Shown here: piece by piece, positions 36,426 to 44,725 of the stretch
Layout of the letters: the number at the start of each line of letters is the position of its first letter
Position numbering within the stretch: the first letter of the stretch is position 1
NCBI RefSeq assembly: GCF_009695655.1
Contig: NZ_VUNM01000002.1
Coordinates: 124,001-188,000, forward strand
DNA from: Sharpea porci
GTDB taxonomy: Bacteria; Bacillota_I; Bacilli_A; Erysipelotrichales; Coprobacillaceae
Direction of reading: 5' to 3'
DNA length: 64,000 nucleotides
Translations under genes and position numbers: made by a program
Notes under the pieces: model-generated
What the model was told of the DNA's origin: nothing
The model's database searches: none
Seen by the model: only the letters and a program-made list of their open reading frames with translations

Positions 36426-37028
36426 ATGTATAAGATTAAGAAGGCAGAATATGTATTATCGGCAGCATGGACGAGTCAGTGGCCTGATGAATCAGTACCT
36501 GAAGTCGTTCTTGCCGGCCGTTCAAATGTTGGGAAGAGTTCTTTCATTAATACAATTACCAATGTGAGTGGTCTTGCGAAGGTTTCAGGAACACCAGGTA
36601 AAACGCGTACTTTAAATTTCTTTAATGTGAATGATGAACTTCGCTTAGTTGACGTGCCTGGATATGGCTATGCGAAAGTGCCTCAAAAGATGATAGAACA
36701 ATTCGCAGAAATGATTGATGTTTATCTTACAAAACGGAATAATCTTAAGGGCATGGTCTTGCTTGTTGATTATCGTCATCCTCCTAAAGAAGATGATATC
36801 AATATGTATCAATATGCCAAATACTATGATATTCCTGTTATTGTTGTAGCAACAAAGATGGACAAACTTAAAATGAATGAACTAAAGCCTCATGAAGAAC
36901 GTATTAAGCGAGATCTTGACTTTGATGAAAATGATTATTTTATTCGTTTTTCTTCATTAAAGAAAACCGGTGTTGATGAGACTTGGAATGCTATTTTGCA
37001 ATTAACAGGAGTTAAGGAAAATGCCTAA
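36426..37028 (+). CDS. ysxC: Ribosome biogenesis GTP-binding protein YsxC/EngB
   Basis: 200-residue TRAFAC GTPase needed for 50S maturation. G1 'AGRSNVGKSSF', G2 'GKTRTLNF', G3 'DVPGYGYA', G4 'ATKMDKL' and G5-like 'SSLKKTG' are all present. It starts at the base after the lon stop, so it depends on lon transcription and translation. Followed by a terminator overlapping its 3' end. Confidence 0.96.
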   Translation: MYKIKKAEYVLSAAWTSQWPDESVPEVVLAGRSNVGKSSFINTITNVSGLAKVSGTPGKTRTLNFFNVNDELRLVDVPGYGYAKVPQKMIEQFAEMIDVYLTKRNNLKGMVLLVDYRHPPKEDDINMYQYAKYYDIPVIVVATKMDKLKMNELKPHEERIKRDLDFDENDYFIRFSSLKKTGVDETWNAILQLTGVKENA

Positions 37029-37049
37029 AGCAATGCTTTAGGTTTTTTT
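37024..37049 (+). terminator. Terminator of lon-ysxC
   Basis: CCTAAAGC-AAT-GCTTTAGG followed by seven T's, overlapping the ysxC stop. Confidence 0.9.
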
Positions 37050-37139
37050 ATTTGTGGGTTTTGTTGGGAAAACTTTGACAATAACTTTTCTCAGGAATTC
37101 TCATGGCTTATAATAGAGCTAAGAAAAGAGGAATGTTTT

Positions 37140-37451
37140 ATGGTTAATATTTTATTACTTTGTGCTTCAGGGATGTCCACTAGTCTGCTTGTAGAAAAGA
37201 TGAAAGAAGTAGCTGATGATCGTCATCTTGAAGCGCATATCTGGGCTGCACCGGCTAAGGATATTGCAGTTGAAGCGAAGAAGGCAGATATAGTGCTGCT
37301 TGGTCCACAAGTGCTGTATATGCGCAATAAGATTGTTTTAGAAATTGGGCGTGATATTCCTGTCGTGATGGTGCCAATGAGAGAATATGGCATGATGGAT
37401 GGAGCAGCGGTACTTGATTTGGCTTTTGAAAATTTAGAAAAGAAACAATAA
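37140..37451 (+). CDS. Orphan PTS lactose/cellobiose-type IIB component
   Basis: A 103-residue cytosolic phosphocarrier with the phosphorylated Cys in the P-loop 'LLLCASGMSTSLL' (Cys8). The rest fits the IIB-Lac/chitobiose fold ('VLLGPQVLYM', 'IPVVMVPMREYGMMDG'). IIA and IIC partners are not adjacent and none lies in the window. It must therefore pair with components encoded elsewhere or have a regulatory role. It has its own TATAAT at 37109 with a poor -35. Confidence 0.9.
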   Translation: MVNILLLCASGMSTSLLVEKMKEVADDRHLEAHIWAAPAKDIAVEAKKADIVLLGPQVLYMRNKIVLEIGRDIPVVMVPMREYGMMDGAAVLDLAFENLEKKQ

Positions 37452-37460
37452 CGGGTCAAA

Positions 37461-37489
37461 TTGACATTTGTGGATGCTTTTGGTATCAT
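37461..37489 (+). promoter_or_regulatory. Promoter of the valS T-box operon
   Basis: Perfect TTGACA (37461-37466), a 17-base spacer ending in TGG (extended -10) and TATCAT (37484-37489); start point expected near 37496. Confidence 0.8.
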
Positions 37490-37495
37490 TATGCT

Positions 37496-37709
37496 ATCGT
37501 TGATGGGGAGGAGTAAATAGGCTCGAGCTTTAAAGAGAATCCCGTATGCTGGAAAGGGAGAAGCAGAACTATTGAAGGTAGCCTCGGAGAAGATTTCATG
37601 AAATGAAGTAGTGAAGTCCGTATGACTGCGTTAAAGTCTTAAGGCATAGCAATATGTGAATTAAGGTGGTACCACGAGACATTCGTCCTTAGCGAATGTC
37701 TCTTTTTTT
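37496..37709 (+). ncRNA. T-box riboswitch leader, valine-specific (specifier GUA)
   Basis: The leader shows the stem I S-turn AGTA (37512-37515) with its partner GAA. Following the GAA-N-specifier pattern seen in characterised T-boxes, the specifier is GTA at 37578-37580, a Val codon. The T-box AAGGTGGTACCACG (37663-37676) contains the TGGT that pairs with the tRNA acceptor end. It is followed by a terminator stem GAGACATTCG/CGAATGTCTC and T's (37676-37709). Uncharged tRNA-Val should switch on the downstream membrane-protein gene and valS. Confidence 0.95.
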
Positions 37710-37724
37710 ATGGAGGAGGATATT

Positions 37725-38378
37725 TTGAGTCAAAATACATTAGTGAATGTCATTGTATGGGGGGCATTTATTGCTATTATGCTGATCTTAGTGCCTTTTA
37801 CTTTGAAACGTGTGCGTGAAAATCGTAAAAGCAAGGCGAAGCAAGAAGCACAATATCAAAGTGATCGTTTAGAGTATGCCCATCTAGATGAAAAGAAATT
37901 GAATGCACTTGAAGGGGAAAAGCTTGTTGAAGCTGTCATTTATCAATGTTTGCGTAAAGAAGATGAAGATGATCAGTATTTCGAACATTTAAGTGAGGCT
38001 GAAAAGACAATTTATGCCATCTATCAAGTCAATCAGACAGTCAGTGCAAATGCTGGATTAAGATCATTCTTTATTTCACCAGCAAGTGAACCGTTTTTAA
38101 AAGATCTTGTGTCTTATTATAAGAACATCGGGGCCTATGATGTTGCTGAAGTTGTGAGAAATGCTGAAATCTTAAATAAGATTATGGAAACGGATGATGA
38201 TTCTTTGGAGAAAGAAATGTCACCGGAATATGTAACTTATAATTTTTCGGATCTAACACATGAATATATAACATTGGTTGTGGGGACAAACTTCACTACA
38301 AAGATGGCACAGTATGTTGAGGAACATAAAGAAGAATTTATTGAAAAAGGAGCAGAAGATGAAACAGTTAGCAGATAA
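37725..38378 (+). CDS. Single-helix membrane protein co-regulated with valS
   Basis: 217 residues. One N-terminal helix (about 8-28) is followed by a basic stretch and a soluble helical domain. The segment 'NAGLRSFFISPASEPFLKDL...YKNIGAYDVAEVV' weakly resembles the DMP19/DUF4375 helical fold; this is tentative. The TTG at 37725, five bases after GGAGGAGG, is the likely start, since the ATG at 37710 overlaps that site. It overlaps valS by 20 bases. Why it should be under valine T-box control is unclear. Confidence 0.65.
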   Translation: MSQNTLVNVIVWGAFIAIMLILVPFTLKRVRENRKSKAKQEAQYQSDRLEYAHLDEKKLNALEGEKLVEAVIYQCLRKEDEDDQYFEHLSEAEKTIYAIYQVNQTVSANAGLRSFFISPASEPFLKDLVSYYKNIGAYDVAEVVRNAEILNKIMETDDDSLEKEMSPEYVTYNFSDLTHEYITLVVGTNFTTKMAQYVEEHKEEFIEKGAEDETVSR

Positions 38379-40980
38379 GTATGACCATCATATGGTTGAA
38401 AAAGACAAATATAAACATTGGGTAGAAAAAGGTTATTTTGAAGCTGGAGATTTAAGCAAGAAACCTTACAGCATTGTTATTCCACCACCAAATGTAACAG
38501 GTAAGTTACATTTAGGACATGCCTGGGATACAACATTACAGGATATTATTATTCGTTATAAAAGAATGCAGGGCTTTGATGCTTTATGGCTTCCTGGTAT
38601 GGACCATGCTGGTATTGCCACACAGGCAAAAGTTGAAGCAAGAATGCGTGAAGAAGGCATCAGCCGTTATGATATTGGTCGTGAAAAGTTCTTAGAAAAA
38701 GCCTGGAGTTGGAAGGAAGAATATGCTTCCATCATTCGTTCGCAATGGGCTAAGTTAGGTCTTGCTTTGGACTATTCAAAAGAAAGATTTACTTTGGATG
38801 AAGGCTTAAGTGATGCTGTAAAGACTGTCTTTGTGACATTGTACAATAAAGGTCTTATTTATCAGGGAGAAAGAATTATTAACTGGGATCCTGTACAGCG
38901 TACAGCTTTAAGTGATATTGAAGTTTATCATGAAGATATTAAAGGCTATATGTATTATTTCAAATATAAGATTGTTGGTAGTGATGATGAATTAGTTGTC
39001 GCTACAACTCGTCCAGAAACAATGTTTGGTGATACGGCTATCTTTGTGCATCCTGATGATGAAAGATATCAGAAATATGTTGGTATGAAAGCTATTAATC
39101 CAGCTAATGGGGATGCATTACCAATCATGGCTGATGACTATATTGAACTTGGTAAGGGTACTTCGGTCATGAAATGTACACCTGCTCATGATCCTAATGA
39201 CTTTGCACTAGGAAAGAAATATGGTTTAGCTATGCCAATCTGTATGAATGATGATGGCACTATGAATGAGCTTTGTGGTAAGTATAATGGAATGGATCGT
39301 TTTGCCTGTCGTGATGCCTTGGTAAAAGACTTTGAAGCAGCTGGTGTTGTTGATCATATCGAAGAAATTGTGCATCCAGTAGGACATTCAGAAAGATCAC
39401 ATGCAATTGTTGAACCAAGACTTTCAAAGCAGTGGTTTGTTAAGATGAAGCCATTAGCACAGGCAGCGCTAGAAAATCAGAAGAATGAAGATAATCGTGT
39501 TAACTTTGTGCCTGAACGCTTTGAAAAAATCTTTACACAATGGATGGATAATATCGAAGACTGGTGTATTTCAAGACAGCTTTGGTGGGGCCATCAGATT
39601 CCTGCCTGGTACAATAAAACAACTGGTGAAGTCTATGTTGGTAAAGAAGCACCTGAAGATCTAGAAAACTGGAAGCAGGATGAAGATGTTCTCGATACAT
39701 GGTTCTCTTCAGCACTTTGGCCATTTTCAACAATGGGCTGGCCTGATACTGATAACCCACTCTTTAAACGTTATTTCCCAACAGATACATTAGTAACAGG
39801 ATATGATATCATCTTCTTCTGGGTAAGCAGAATGATCTTCCAGTCATTGGAATTCACTGGCAAAAGACCATTCAACCATGTTTTGATTCATGGCTTAATT
39901 CGTGATGAACAGGGTCGAAAAATGTCAAAGTCATTAGGCAATGGCGTTGATCCAATGGATGTCATTGATCAATATGGGGCTGATACATTACGTTTCTTCC
40001 TGACAAACAATACAGCACCTGGACAGGATATGCGTTATGTTCCATCTAAGCTAGAAGCCATCTCCCACTTTATTAATAAAATCTGGAATTCTGCACGTTT
40101 CGTAAAGATGAATATCGATGAAGATATGGAATGGGCTGATATTAAGCTAGAAAATCTTAATTTACCAGATCTCTGGATTTTAAATCGTTTAAATGAAGTT
40201 ATTCGTGATGTCAATACGAATATGGATAAGTTTGAATTTGGTAACGTGGGTAGTGCATTATATGACTTTATCTGGAATGAATTCTGTAGCTGGTATATTG
40301 AATTGGCGAAGGAAACACTGAATGGTGATGATGCTCTCGCAAAGAAGGCAACACAGGATACTCTTGTTTATGTGCTCAATGCGATTGTACGCTTGCTGCA
40401 TCCATTTATGCCATTTGTGACTGAAGAAATTTATCAGTCCATCCCACATGCAAGTGAATCCATTGTTATTGCAAGCTGGCCTGAAGTGAATGCTGACTTT
40501 GATAATGATAAGATTGATGATCAGTTTGCTTATTTGATGGATATTGTCAAAGGTATTCGTGAAATCAGACATCAGTATGTCATTAAGAATAATGTTGAAG
40601 TCGAATATACAATCACGACAAAAGTAGAAGGATTAGAAGAACTCTTAGCTGATATGGCACCATTTATTTCTAAGCTCGTTAATGCGAAAGTAGCTGGATA
40701 TAATCTTGAAGTCGGCAAGAATGCAGCGAATATCATTATTAAGGGTGGTAATACTCTTTCTGTTGACCTTGGGCAGTATGTTGATATGGAAGCTGAAAAA
40801 GCAAAGGCTCAGAAAGAATTAGAAAAACTGGAAAAGGAATTGGAAAGAAGCAAGAAGATGCTTTCAAACCCTAACTTTGTTCAGAAAGCTCCAGCAAGCA
40901 AGGTGGAAGAAGAAAAGAAGAAACAAGCTGATTACCAGGCAAAATATGCCGCACTTAAAGAAAAGCTTGCTCATATGTAG
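38359..40980 (+). CDS. valS: Valyl-tRNA synthetase
   Basis: 873-residue class I synthetase. The catalytic HIGH motif reads 'HLGH' in 'PNVTGKLHLGHAW', the KMSKS motif is 'GRKMSKSLGN', the CP1 editing domain has 'TTRPETMFGDTA', and the C-terminal coiled coil ends at the stop ('AEKAKAQKELEKLEKELERS'). The ATG at 38359 follows AAAGGAG inside the upstream gene. It is controlled by the valine T-box 850 bases upstream. folC, the common next gene, is missing. Confidence 0.97.
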   Translation: MKQLADKYDHHMVEKDKYKHWVEKGYFEAGDLSKKPYSIVIPPPNVTGKLHLGHAWDTTLQDIIIRYKRMQGFDALWLPGMDHAGIATQAKVEARMREEGISRYDIGREKFLEKAWSWKEEYASIIRSQWAKLGLALDYSKERFTLDEGLSDAVKTVFVTLYNKGLIYQGERIINWDPVQRTALSDIEVYHEDIKGYMYYFKYKIVGSDDELVVATTRPETMFGDTAIFVHPDDERYQKYVGMKAINPANGDALPIMADDYIELGKGTSVMKCTPAHDPNDFALGKKYGLAMPICMNDDGTMNELCGKYNGMDRFACRDALVKDFEAAGVVDHIEEIVHPVGHSERSHAIVEPRLSKQWFVKMKPLAQAALENQKNEDNRVNFVPERFEKIFTQWMDNIEDWCISRQLWWGHQIPAWYNKTTGEVYVGKEAPEDLENWKQDEDVLDTWFSSALWPFSTMGWPDTDNPLFKRYFPTDTLVTGYDIIFFWVSRMIFQSLEFTGKRPFNHVLIHGLIRDEQGRKMSKSLGNGVDPMDVIDQYGADTLRFFLTNNTAPGQDMRYVPSKLEAISHFINKIWNSARFVKMNIDEDMEWADIKLENLNLPDLWILNRLNEVIRDVNTNMDKFEFGNVGSALYDFIWNEFCSWYIELAKETLNGDDALAKKATQDTLVYVLNAIVRLLHPFMPFVTEEIYQSIPHASESIVIASWPEVNADFDNDKIDDQFAYLMDIVKGIREIRHQYVIKNNVEVEYTITTKVEGLEELLADMAPFISKLVNAKVAGYNLEVGKNAANIIIKGGNTLSVDLGQYVDMEAEKAKAQKELEKLEKELERSKKMLSNPNFVQKAPASKVEEEKKKQADYQAKYAALKEKLAHM

Positions 40981-40986
40981 TCAATA

Positions 40987-41014
40987 AGTCACTCCATTTG
41001 GGAGTGGCTTTTTT
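40987..41014 (+). terminator. Terminator after valS
   Basis: AGTCACTCC-ATTT-GGGAGTGGCT (with G-T pairs) followed by six T's. Confidence 0.85.
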
Positions 41015-41114
41015 GATGGAGAAACTTTTAGGACATTATCTACAAAGCGTGAAAAGGCTTACATGAAAGACTATAATAGAATTGAAAAGAAAAGTTGAAA
41101 GGCAGGAAGTATTT

Positions 41115-42077
41115 ATGATCATTTTAGAAAAACTCTCTTTGTTTGAAATGCTGGATCAGATTTATTCTTTGGAAGGTATTCAGAAATTAGCTAAAGTACG
41201 TGAGATACCTTATGAAGAAGGGGATACTAAGAAGAAAATCATGAAAGATATTGTTGATTGTTTGCTGGAAGAAGATTATTTTCGTCAGCATCTCTATGTC
41301 ATCAGTGATCAACATATGAAATTGCTGAGAAAACTTTTGAAACAGCAAGAGCGTTTTATCCTTTCTAATCGCAATAAGGAAATTGAGGCTTTTGATGAAT
41401 TAGATACGCTTGATTATGTTGATATAGATGAAGAAAGAGAAGATGTCTTTATACCGATGGATGTCAGAAATCTTATTGTGAAAATAGATGGTCCTGAATT
41501 TGAACAAATGCGTAAGAAAGTCTTCTGGCTTCATGCTATCTTGTATCATGCTTTCTTTCTCTATGGCGTTGTAAAAATGGATGAAGTACTGACAATGTAT
41601 AATGCCCGTAAGGGATTTCAGGCAAGCAGCGAAGAGCTTGAACAGTATTTCTCATACATTCCTCTTGATTTTCAAAAGTTTGTTTATTTAGATGGACGCT
41701 TTATAGCATTTGATTTGATTGGTAAAGATTCTTTGGAATCAACAATCGATTTGCAGCAATACTATGAAATACAATATCCTCGTACCGATGAAATACTTGA
41801 TCATTATAATGAAGGATATCCTATCTCATCCATTAACTACAACAAGATTGATCAATTCCTTCATACAAAATCAATGAGTGAACGTCAAGAAAAAAACTTT
41901 ATGAAAAAGTTCTATGAGAGTGTTATTCAAGGTGAACAGTTAGCGGGCCTTTTAAATCAATTCGAAGGTTATCTGAGAGATGAGGATGAAGTGCTATTTG
42001 TGACAAGAACATTAAAGGAAATTATCAAGGAAACACCACAATATAAATATCATGGTAGAAATGCGTATGAGATATGA
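41115..42077 (+). CDS. Hypothetical helical protein
   Basis: 320 residues, soluble, strongly charged and mainly helical, with no signal peptide, membrane segment or cofactor motif. The N-terminal part ('LEKLSLFEMLDQIYSLEGIQKLAKVREI') looks like a SAP/helical-bundle DNA- or protein-binding module, but that is only an impression. The ATG at 41115 has AGGAAG five bases upstream. It lies upstream of the double-glycine peptide gene on the same strand, with no strong terminator between. Confidence 0.6.
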   Translation: MIILEKLSLFEMLDQIYSLEGIQKLAKVREIPYEEGDTKKKIMKDIVDCLLEEDYFRQHLYVISDQHMKLLRKLLKQQERFILSNRNKEIEAFDELDTLDYVDIDEEREDVFIPMDVRNLIVKIDGPEFEQMRKKVFWLHAILYHAFFLYGVVKMDEVLTMYNARKGFQASSEELEQYFSYIPLDFQKFVYLDGRFIAFDLIGKDSLESTIDLQQYYEIQYPRTDEILDHYNEGYPISSINYNKIDQFLHTKSMSERQEKNFMKKFYESVIQGEQLAGLLNQFEGYLRDEDEVLFVTRTLKEIIKETPQYKYHGRNAYEI

Positions 42078-42168
42078 TATTTTCAAATTATGAAAATAAT
42101 AGTTTTAAGTGAGAAATCTCTCCTTTTATAGCAAATACATATATAGAGGGGCAGGAAGGAGAATATCT

Positions 42169-42327
42169 ATGTATGAATTAACAGAAATGGAAATGCAAAG
42201 TATTAATGGAGGTTCGGCACTTATTTATTTAATCTATGTTATTCTTGGCGTAGGCGCTTATAAGCTTCTTAGATCTAAACGTGGACGTATGAGTCTTCCT
42301 AGATTAATACAAATTGAATGGGGCTAG
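42169..42327 (+). CDS. Double-glycine leader peptide, putative bacteriocin or signalling peptide precursor
   Basis: A 52-residue precursor preceded by a strong AAGGAGA site. The first 15 residues (MYELTEMEMQSINGG) match the ComC/class II bacteriocin leader: Leu-12, Thr-11, Glu-8, Met-7, Ile-4 and Gly-Gly at -2/-1. Cleavage would give a 37-residue peptide with a hydrophobic helix ('ALIYLIYVILGVGAYKLL') and a basic tail ('RSKRGRMSLPR'), ending WG. Export would need a peptidase-containing ABC transporter, which is not in the window. An immunity gene is not evident unless the 41115 gene serves. Activity is inferred. Confidence 0.65.
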   Translation: MYELTEMEMQSINGGSALIYLIYVILGVGAYKLLRSKRGRMSLPRLIQIEWG

Positions 42328-42336
42328 AATGCATGA

Positions 42337-42362
42337 AGAGAGGCTTTAGGCCTCTCTTTTTT
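42337..42362 (+). terminator. Terminator after the GG-leader peptide gene
   Basis: AGAGAGGC-TTTAG-GCCTCTCT followed by T's, 10 bases after the stop. Confidence 0.85.
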
Positions 42363-42377
42363 AAAAGGGGGTAAATC

Positions 42378-43061
42378 ATGATTAAGAATCTACCAATAGA
42401 AGAGAATCCACGGGAGAAGGCACTGATTAATGGGATTGGTTCTTTAAGCAATATCGAACTACTAGCGTTACTTTTAAGAACGGGCAATAAGCAGCAGTCT
42501 GTTTTAGATCTATCTCGGGAGGTGATCAACAAAGCAGGTGGTATGCATCAAATGCGCTATTTGAATTATCAACAACTTACGGCCATCCGGGGAATCAAAA
42601 AGGCAAAAGCTATTGAATTGCTTGCTGCAATAGAACTTGGGAAACGTGCCATGAGTGAGGCGAAGCTTACTTTTACTGTGGAACATCCTGGTGATGTTTA
42701 TCATTTTGTAAAAAGTGAATTAATGTTTGAAGAACAAGAGCATTTCATGATTTTAATACTGAATAGTCGTCATGAATTAATTAAGAAGCAGACATTATTT
42801 ATTGGTACTGCAGATACTTCGCTTGTTTCATCTAGAGATATTTATAAGGCGACACTGAGTGTGAATGGTGTGGCTATTATTTGTGTTCATAATCACCCAA
42901 GTGGGAATGCCTCACCAAGTGAGCAGGATTATCGGATTACGAAAAATCTTGAAGAATCAAGTGCAATAATGCATATTGAATTTGTTGATCATATTATTGT
43001 GGGAATGCATGAGTATTTTAGTTTTAAGGCAAAGAAGGTGTATGTTGAGCAAGAAGGATAA
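42378..43061 (+). CDS. radC: RadC/UPF0758 family JAB-domain protein
   Basis: 227 residues. An N-terminal helix-hairpin-helix-like region ('LLRTGNKQQSVLDLSREV', 'LTAIRGIKKAKAIEL') is followed by a JAB1/MPN metalloprotease fold with 'VHNHPSGNASPSEQD', the His-x-His-x10-Asp zinc motif. Despite the name its role in DNA repair is not established. It precedes mreC, as in other Bacillota, but mreB is not between them. GGGGG precedes the ATG. Confidence 0.92.
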   Translation: MIKNLPIEENPREKALINGIGSLSNIELLALLLRTGNKQQSVLDLSREVINKAGGMHQMRYLNYQQLTAIRGIKKAKAIELLAAIELGKRAMSEAKLTFTVEHPGDVYHFVKSELMFEEQEHFMILILNSRHELIKKQTLFIGTADTSLVSSRDIYKATLSVNGVAIICVHNHPSGNASPSEQDYRITKNLEESSAIMHIEFVDHIIVGMHEYFSFKAKKVYVEQEG

Positions 43062-43078
43062 CCTTCGATAAATGTCAA

Positions 43079-43107
43079 TTGCTTTTTGGCTAGCGTTTTA
43101 TTATAAT
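43079..43107 (+). promoter_or_regulatory. Predicted promoter of mreCD
   Basis: TTGCTT (43079-43084), a 17-base spacer and TATAAT (43102-43107). Transcription would start at about 43114, right at the GAGGTGG site, so the mRNA has almost no leader and an in-frame ATG at 43106 cannot be the start. Confidence 0.65.
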
Positions 43108-43126
43108 GCTTCTTGAGGTGGTACCT

Positions 43127-43972
43127 TTGTACAACAATGATAAGAAAAAACGAAGCAGAAAGATGATTGCTGTAACAATTATATTGGTTGTTGTTTCAGT
43201 CTTTTCACTCTTAGCCAATGCCGATATCCCAGGGGCATATATTGTCAAGGATAGTATGGCCAATATTGAATATTATATTATTAAGGCACCAATAAGTTAT
43301 GTGCGTTCAGTGTTTCAGGAATATGTTGATTTAAAGGTCGTTTATCGTGAAAATAAGCGATTAAAGAAGTCACTGGATGGCTATGCAGGTGAGCTGGCTA
43401 TGAATAATGTGCTTACGAACGAGCTTGAAGAAATGAAGAAACTCACAGGCATTAAGAATCTTTCAACGGATTATGAATTAAAATATACAAATATCATTGA
43501 ACGTGATGCGAATAATTGGAGTAATGAAGTGACAATAAACATTGGAAGTAATTCTGATGTTACGAATGGGATGGCCGTTATTACAAGTAAAGGTATGATT
43601 GGCACAGTGACAAAAGTTACACCTGTTTCTTCGACCGTTACTTTATTAACGGATGAAAATGCGAAAAGTCAGCTACCGGTAATGATTACTGATGGATCAG
43701 CAACGTATTATGGGCTACTTAATAGCTATAATATTAAAAGTAAGACATTTAACGTCTCTATTCTTTCAACAGTCGATAAGATTGCTAAAGGTGCAAGTGT
43801 TACAACAAGTGGACTGGGTGGTAAGGGCAAAAGTCCTAAAGGACTGCTCGTCGGTACGGTGACATCATTCTCTAGTGGCGATAATGCGACAGGGAAAACA
43901 GTGACTGTTAAGCCGGCTGCTAATTTTGATGATTTGAATTATGTGGCTGTTGTCAAGAGGACGGATTCATGA
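43127..43972 (+). CDS. mreC: Rod-shape protein MreC
   Basis: 281 residues. A cytoplasmic basic N-terminus and one membrane helix (about 13-33) are followed by a dimerising coiled coil (about 75-110) and a double beta-barrel outside the membrane ('GMIGTVTKVTPVSSTVTLLTD'). It organises the elongation machinery with MreD, RodA and PBP2. The TTG start is five bases after GAGGTGG. It overlaps mreD by four bases. No mreB is next to it. Confidence 0.9.
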   Translation: MYNNDKKKRSRKMIAVTIILVVVSVFSLLANADIPGAYIVKDSMANIEYYIIKAPISYVRSVFQEYVDLKVVYRENKRLKKSLDGYAGELAMNNVLTNELEEMKKLTGIKNLSTDYELKYTNIIERDANNWSNEVTINIGSNSDVTNGMAVITSKGMIGTVTKVTPVSSTVTLLTDENAKSQLPVMITDGSATYYGLLNSYNIKSKTFNVSILSTVDKIAKGASVTTSGLGGKGKSPKGLLVGTVTSFSSGDNATGKTVTVKPAANFDDLNYVAVVKRTDS

Positions 43973-44514
43973 GTAGTCAGAATAAACCATTGGTAAGAAA
44001 TTTCTTGATTATGCTTGTATGTTTTATTATTGATAGCACAATTGCCTACTTCTTACCGCTTAATCTTGATAAATCTTCCATAACTATTGTACCTAGTATT
44101 GCTTTGATGATGTTTGTGCCTTTATCGATGACATTAGCGGATGTTCCAAGTCGTTTTTTCTTTGCGACGGTCTCAGGCGTTTTCTACACTTTGGTTTATG
44201 GTCGAGAATTGTCTATTTATGTCTTGATTTTCTTAGGGATTACATTTATCCGTAGTTACATTTATCATAGTGATAATTTATCTCTTGGTGAATTTATCTT
44301 TCTTTGTTTGCTGGCAATTGCGGCAAAAGAAACTATTGTTTATGTGATGATGCTTTCGGCTAACATTACGCATATGGCTATTTTCACGTTTGCCCTTAAG
44401 AGATTATTACCGACTATAGGTTTTAATATATTGTTATCACCAATAGTTTATATCGTCTTTAAATCTTTTCATATCAAAGTGGATATTAATCCTTATGATG
44501 ATATTGAAAGCTAA
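43969..44514 (+). CDS. mreD: Rod-shape protein MreD
   Basis: 181-residue integral membrane protein with about five or six helices, of MreD length. Assignment rests on size, hydropathy ('ALMMFVPLSMTLADVPSRFF', 'LFSGVFY'-like segments) and the ATGA overlap with mreC. It partners MreC in the elongasome. A terminator overlaps its stop, so the min genes that often follow are absent. Confidence 0.85.
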   Translation: MSSQNKPLVRNFLIMLVCFIIDSTIAYFLPLNLDKSSITIVPSIALMMFVPLSMTLADVPSRFFFATVSGVFYTLVYGRELSIYVLIFLGITFIRSYIYHSDNLSLGEFIFLCLLAIAAKETIVYVMMLSANITHMAIFTFALKRLLPTIGFNILLSPIVYIVFKSFHIKVDINPYDDIES

Positions 44515-44540
44515 TCAGATCGGAAGATCTGATTTTTTTA
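44513..44540 (+). terminator. Terminator after mreD
   Basis: AATCAGATC-GGAA-GATCTGATT followed by seven T's. Confidence 0.9.
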
Positions 44541-44588
44541 TTAACTTCATTCCTATGCAATATTATTGATTTAATCGATGCTTTTGTA

Positions 44589-44617
44589 TTGTCAAAATAA
44601 ATTTGATATGCTAATAT
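44589..44617 (+). promoter_or_regulatory. Promoter of rpsB-tsf
   Basis: TTGTCA (44589-44594), a 17-base spacer ending in TGC (extended -10) and TAATAT (44612-44617). Confidence 0.7.
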
Positions 44618-44623
44618 ACATGA

Positions 44624-44725
44624 GGTGTTTTAAATACACACACCATGGATTCAGCATTCTCGTGCCAAAATTTGGTGGATGTTGTTAGAAGTGGTGGAGG
44701 AAAAAACGAAAAGGAGGAAATTACA
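44624..44725 (+). promoter_or_regulatory. Roughly 100-nt rpsB leader, possibly structured
   Basis: The leader between the predicted start point and the ATG contains a CCAAAATTTGG hairpin and complementary ACACACCA / TGGTGG blocks, ending in AAGGAGG. It may be an autoregulatory ribosomal-protein leader, but I cannot match it to a known motif by eye. Confidence 0.3.

Noticed and set aside
37075-37114. TTGACA upstream of the PTS IIB gene paired with TATAAT
   Set aside because: The spacing is 28 bases, far too long for a sigma-A promoter; the -10 may work with another weak -35, so no promoter was called.
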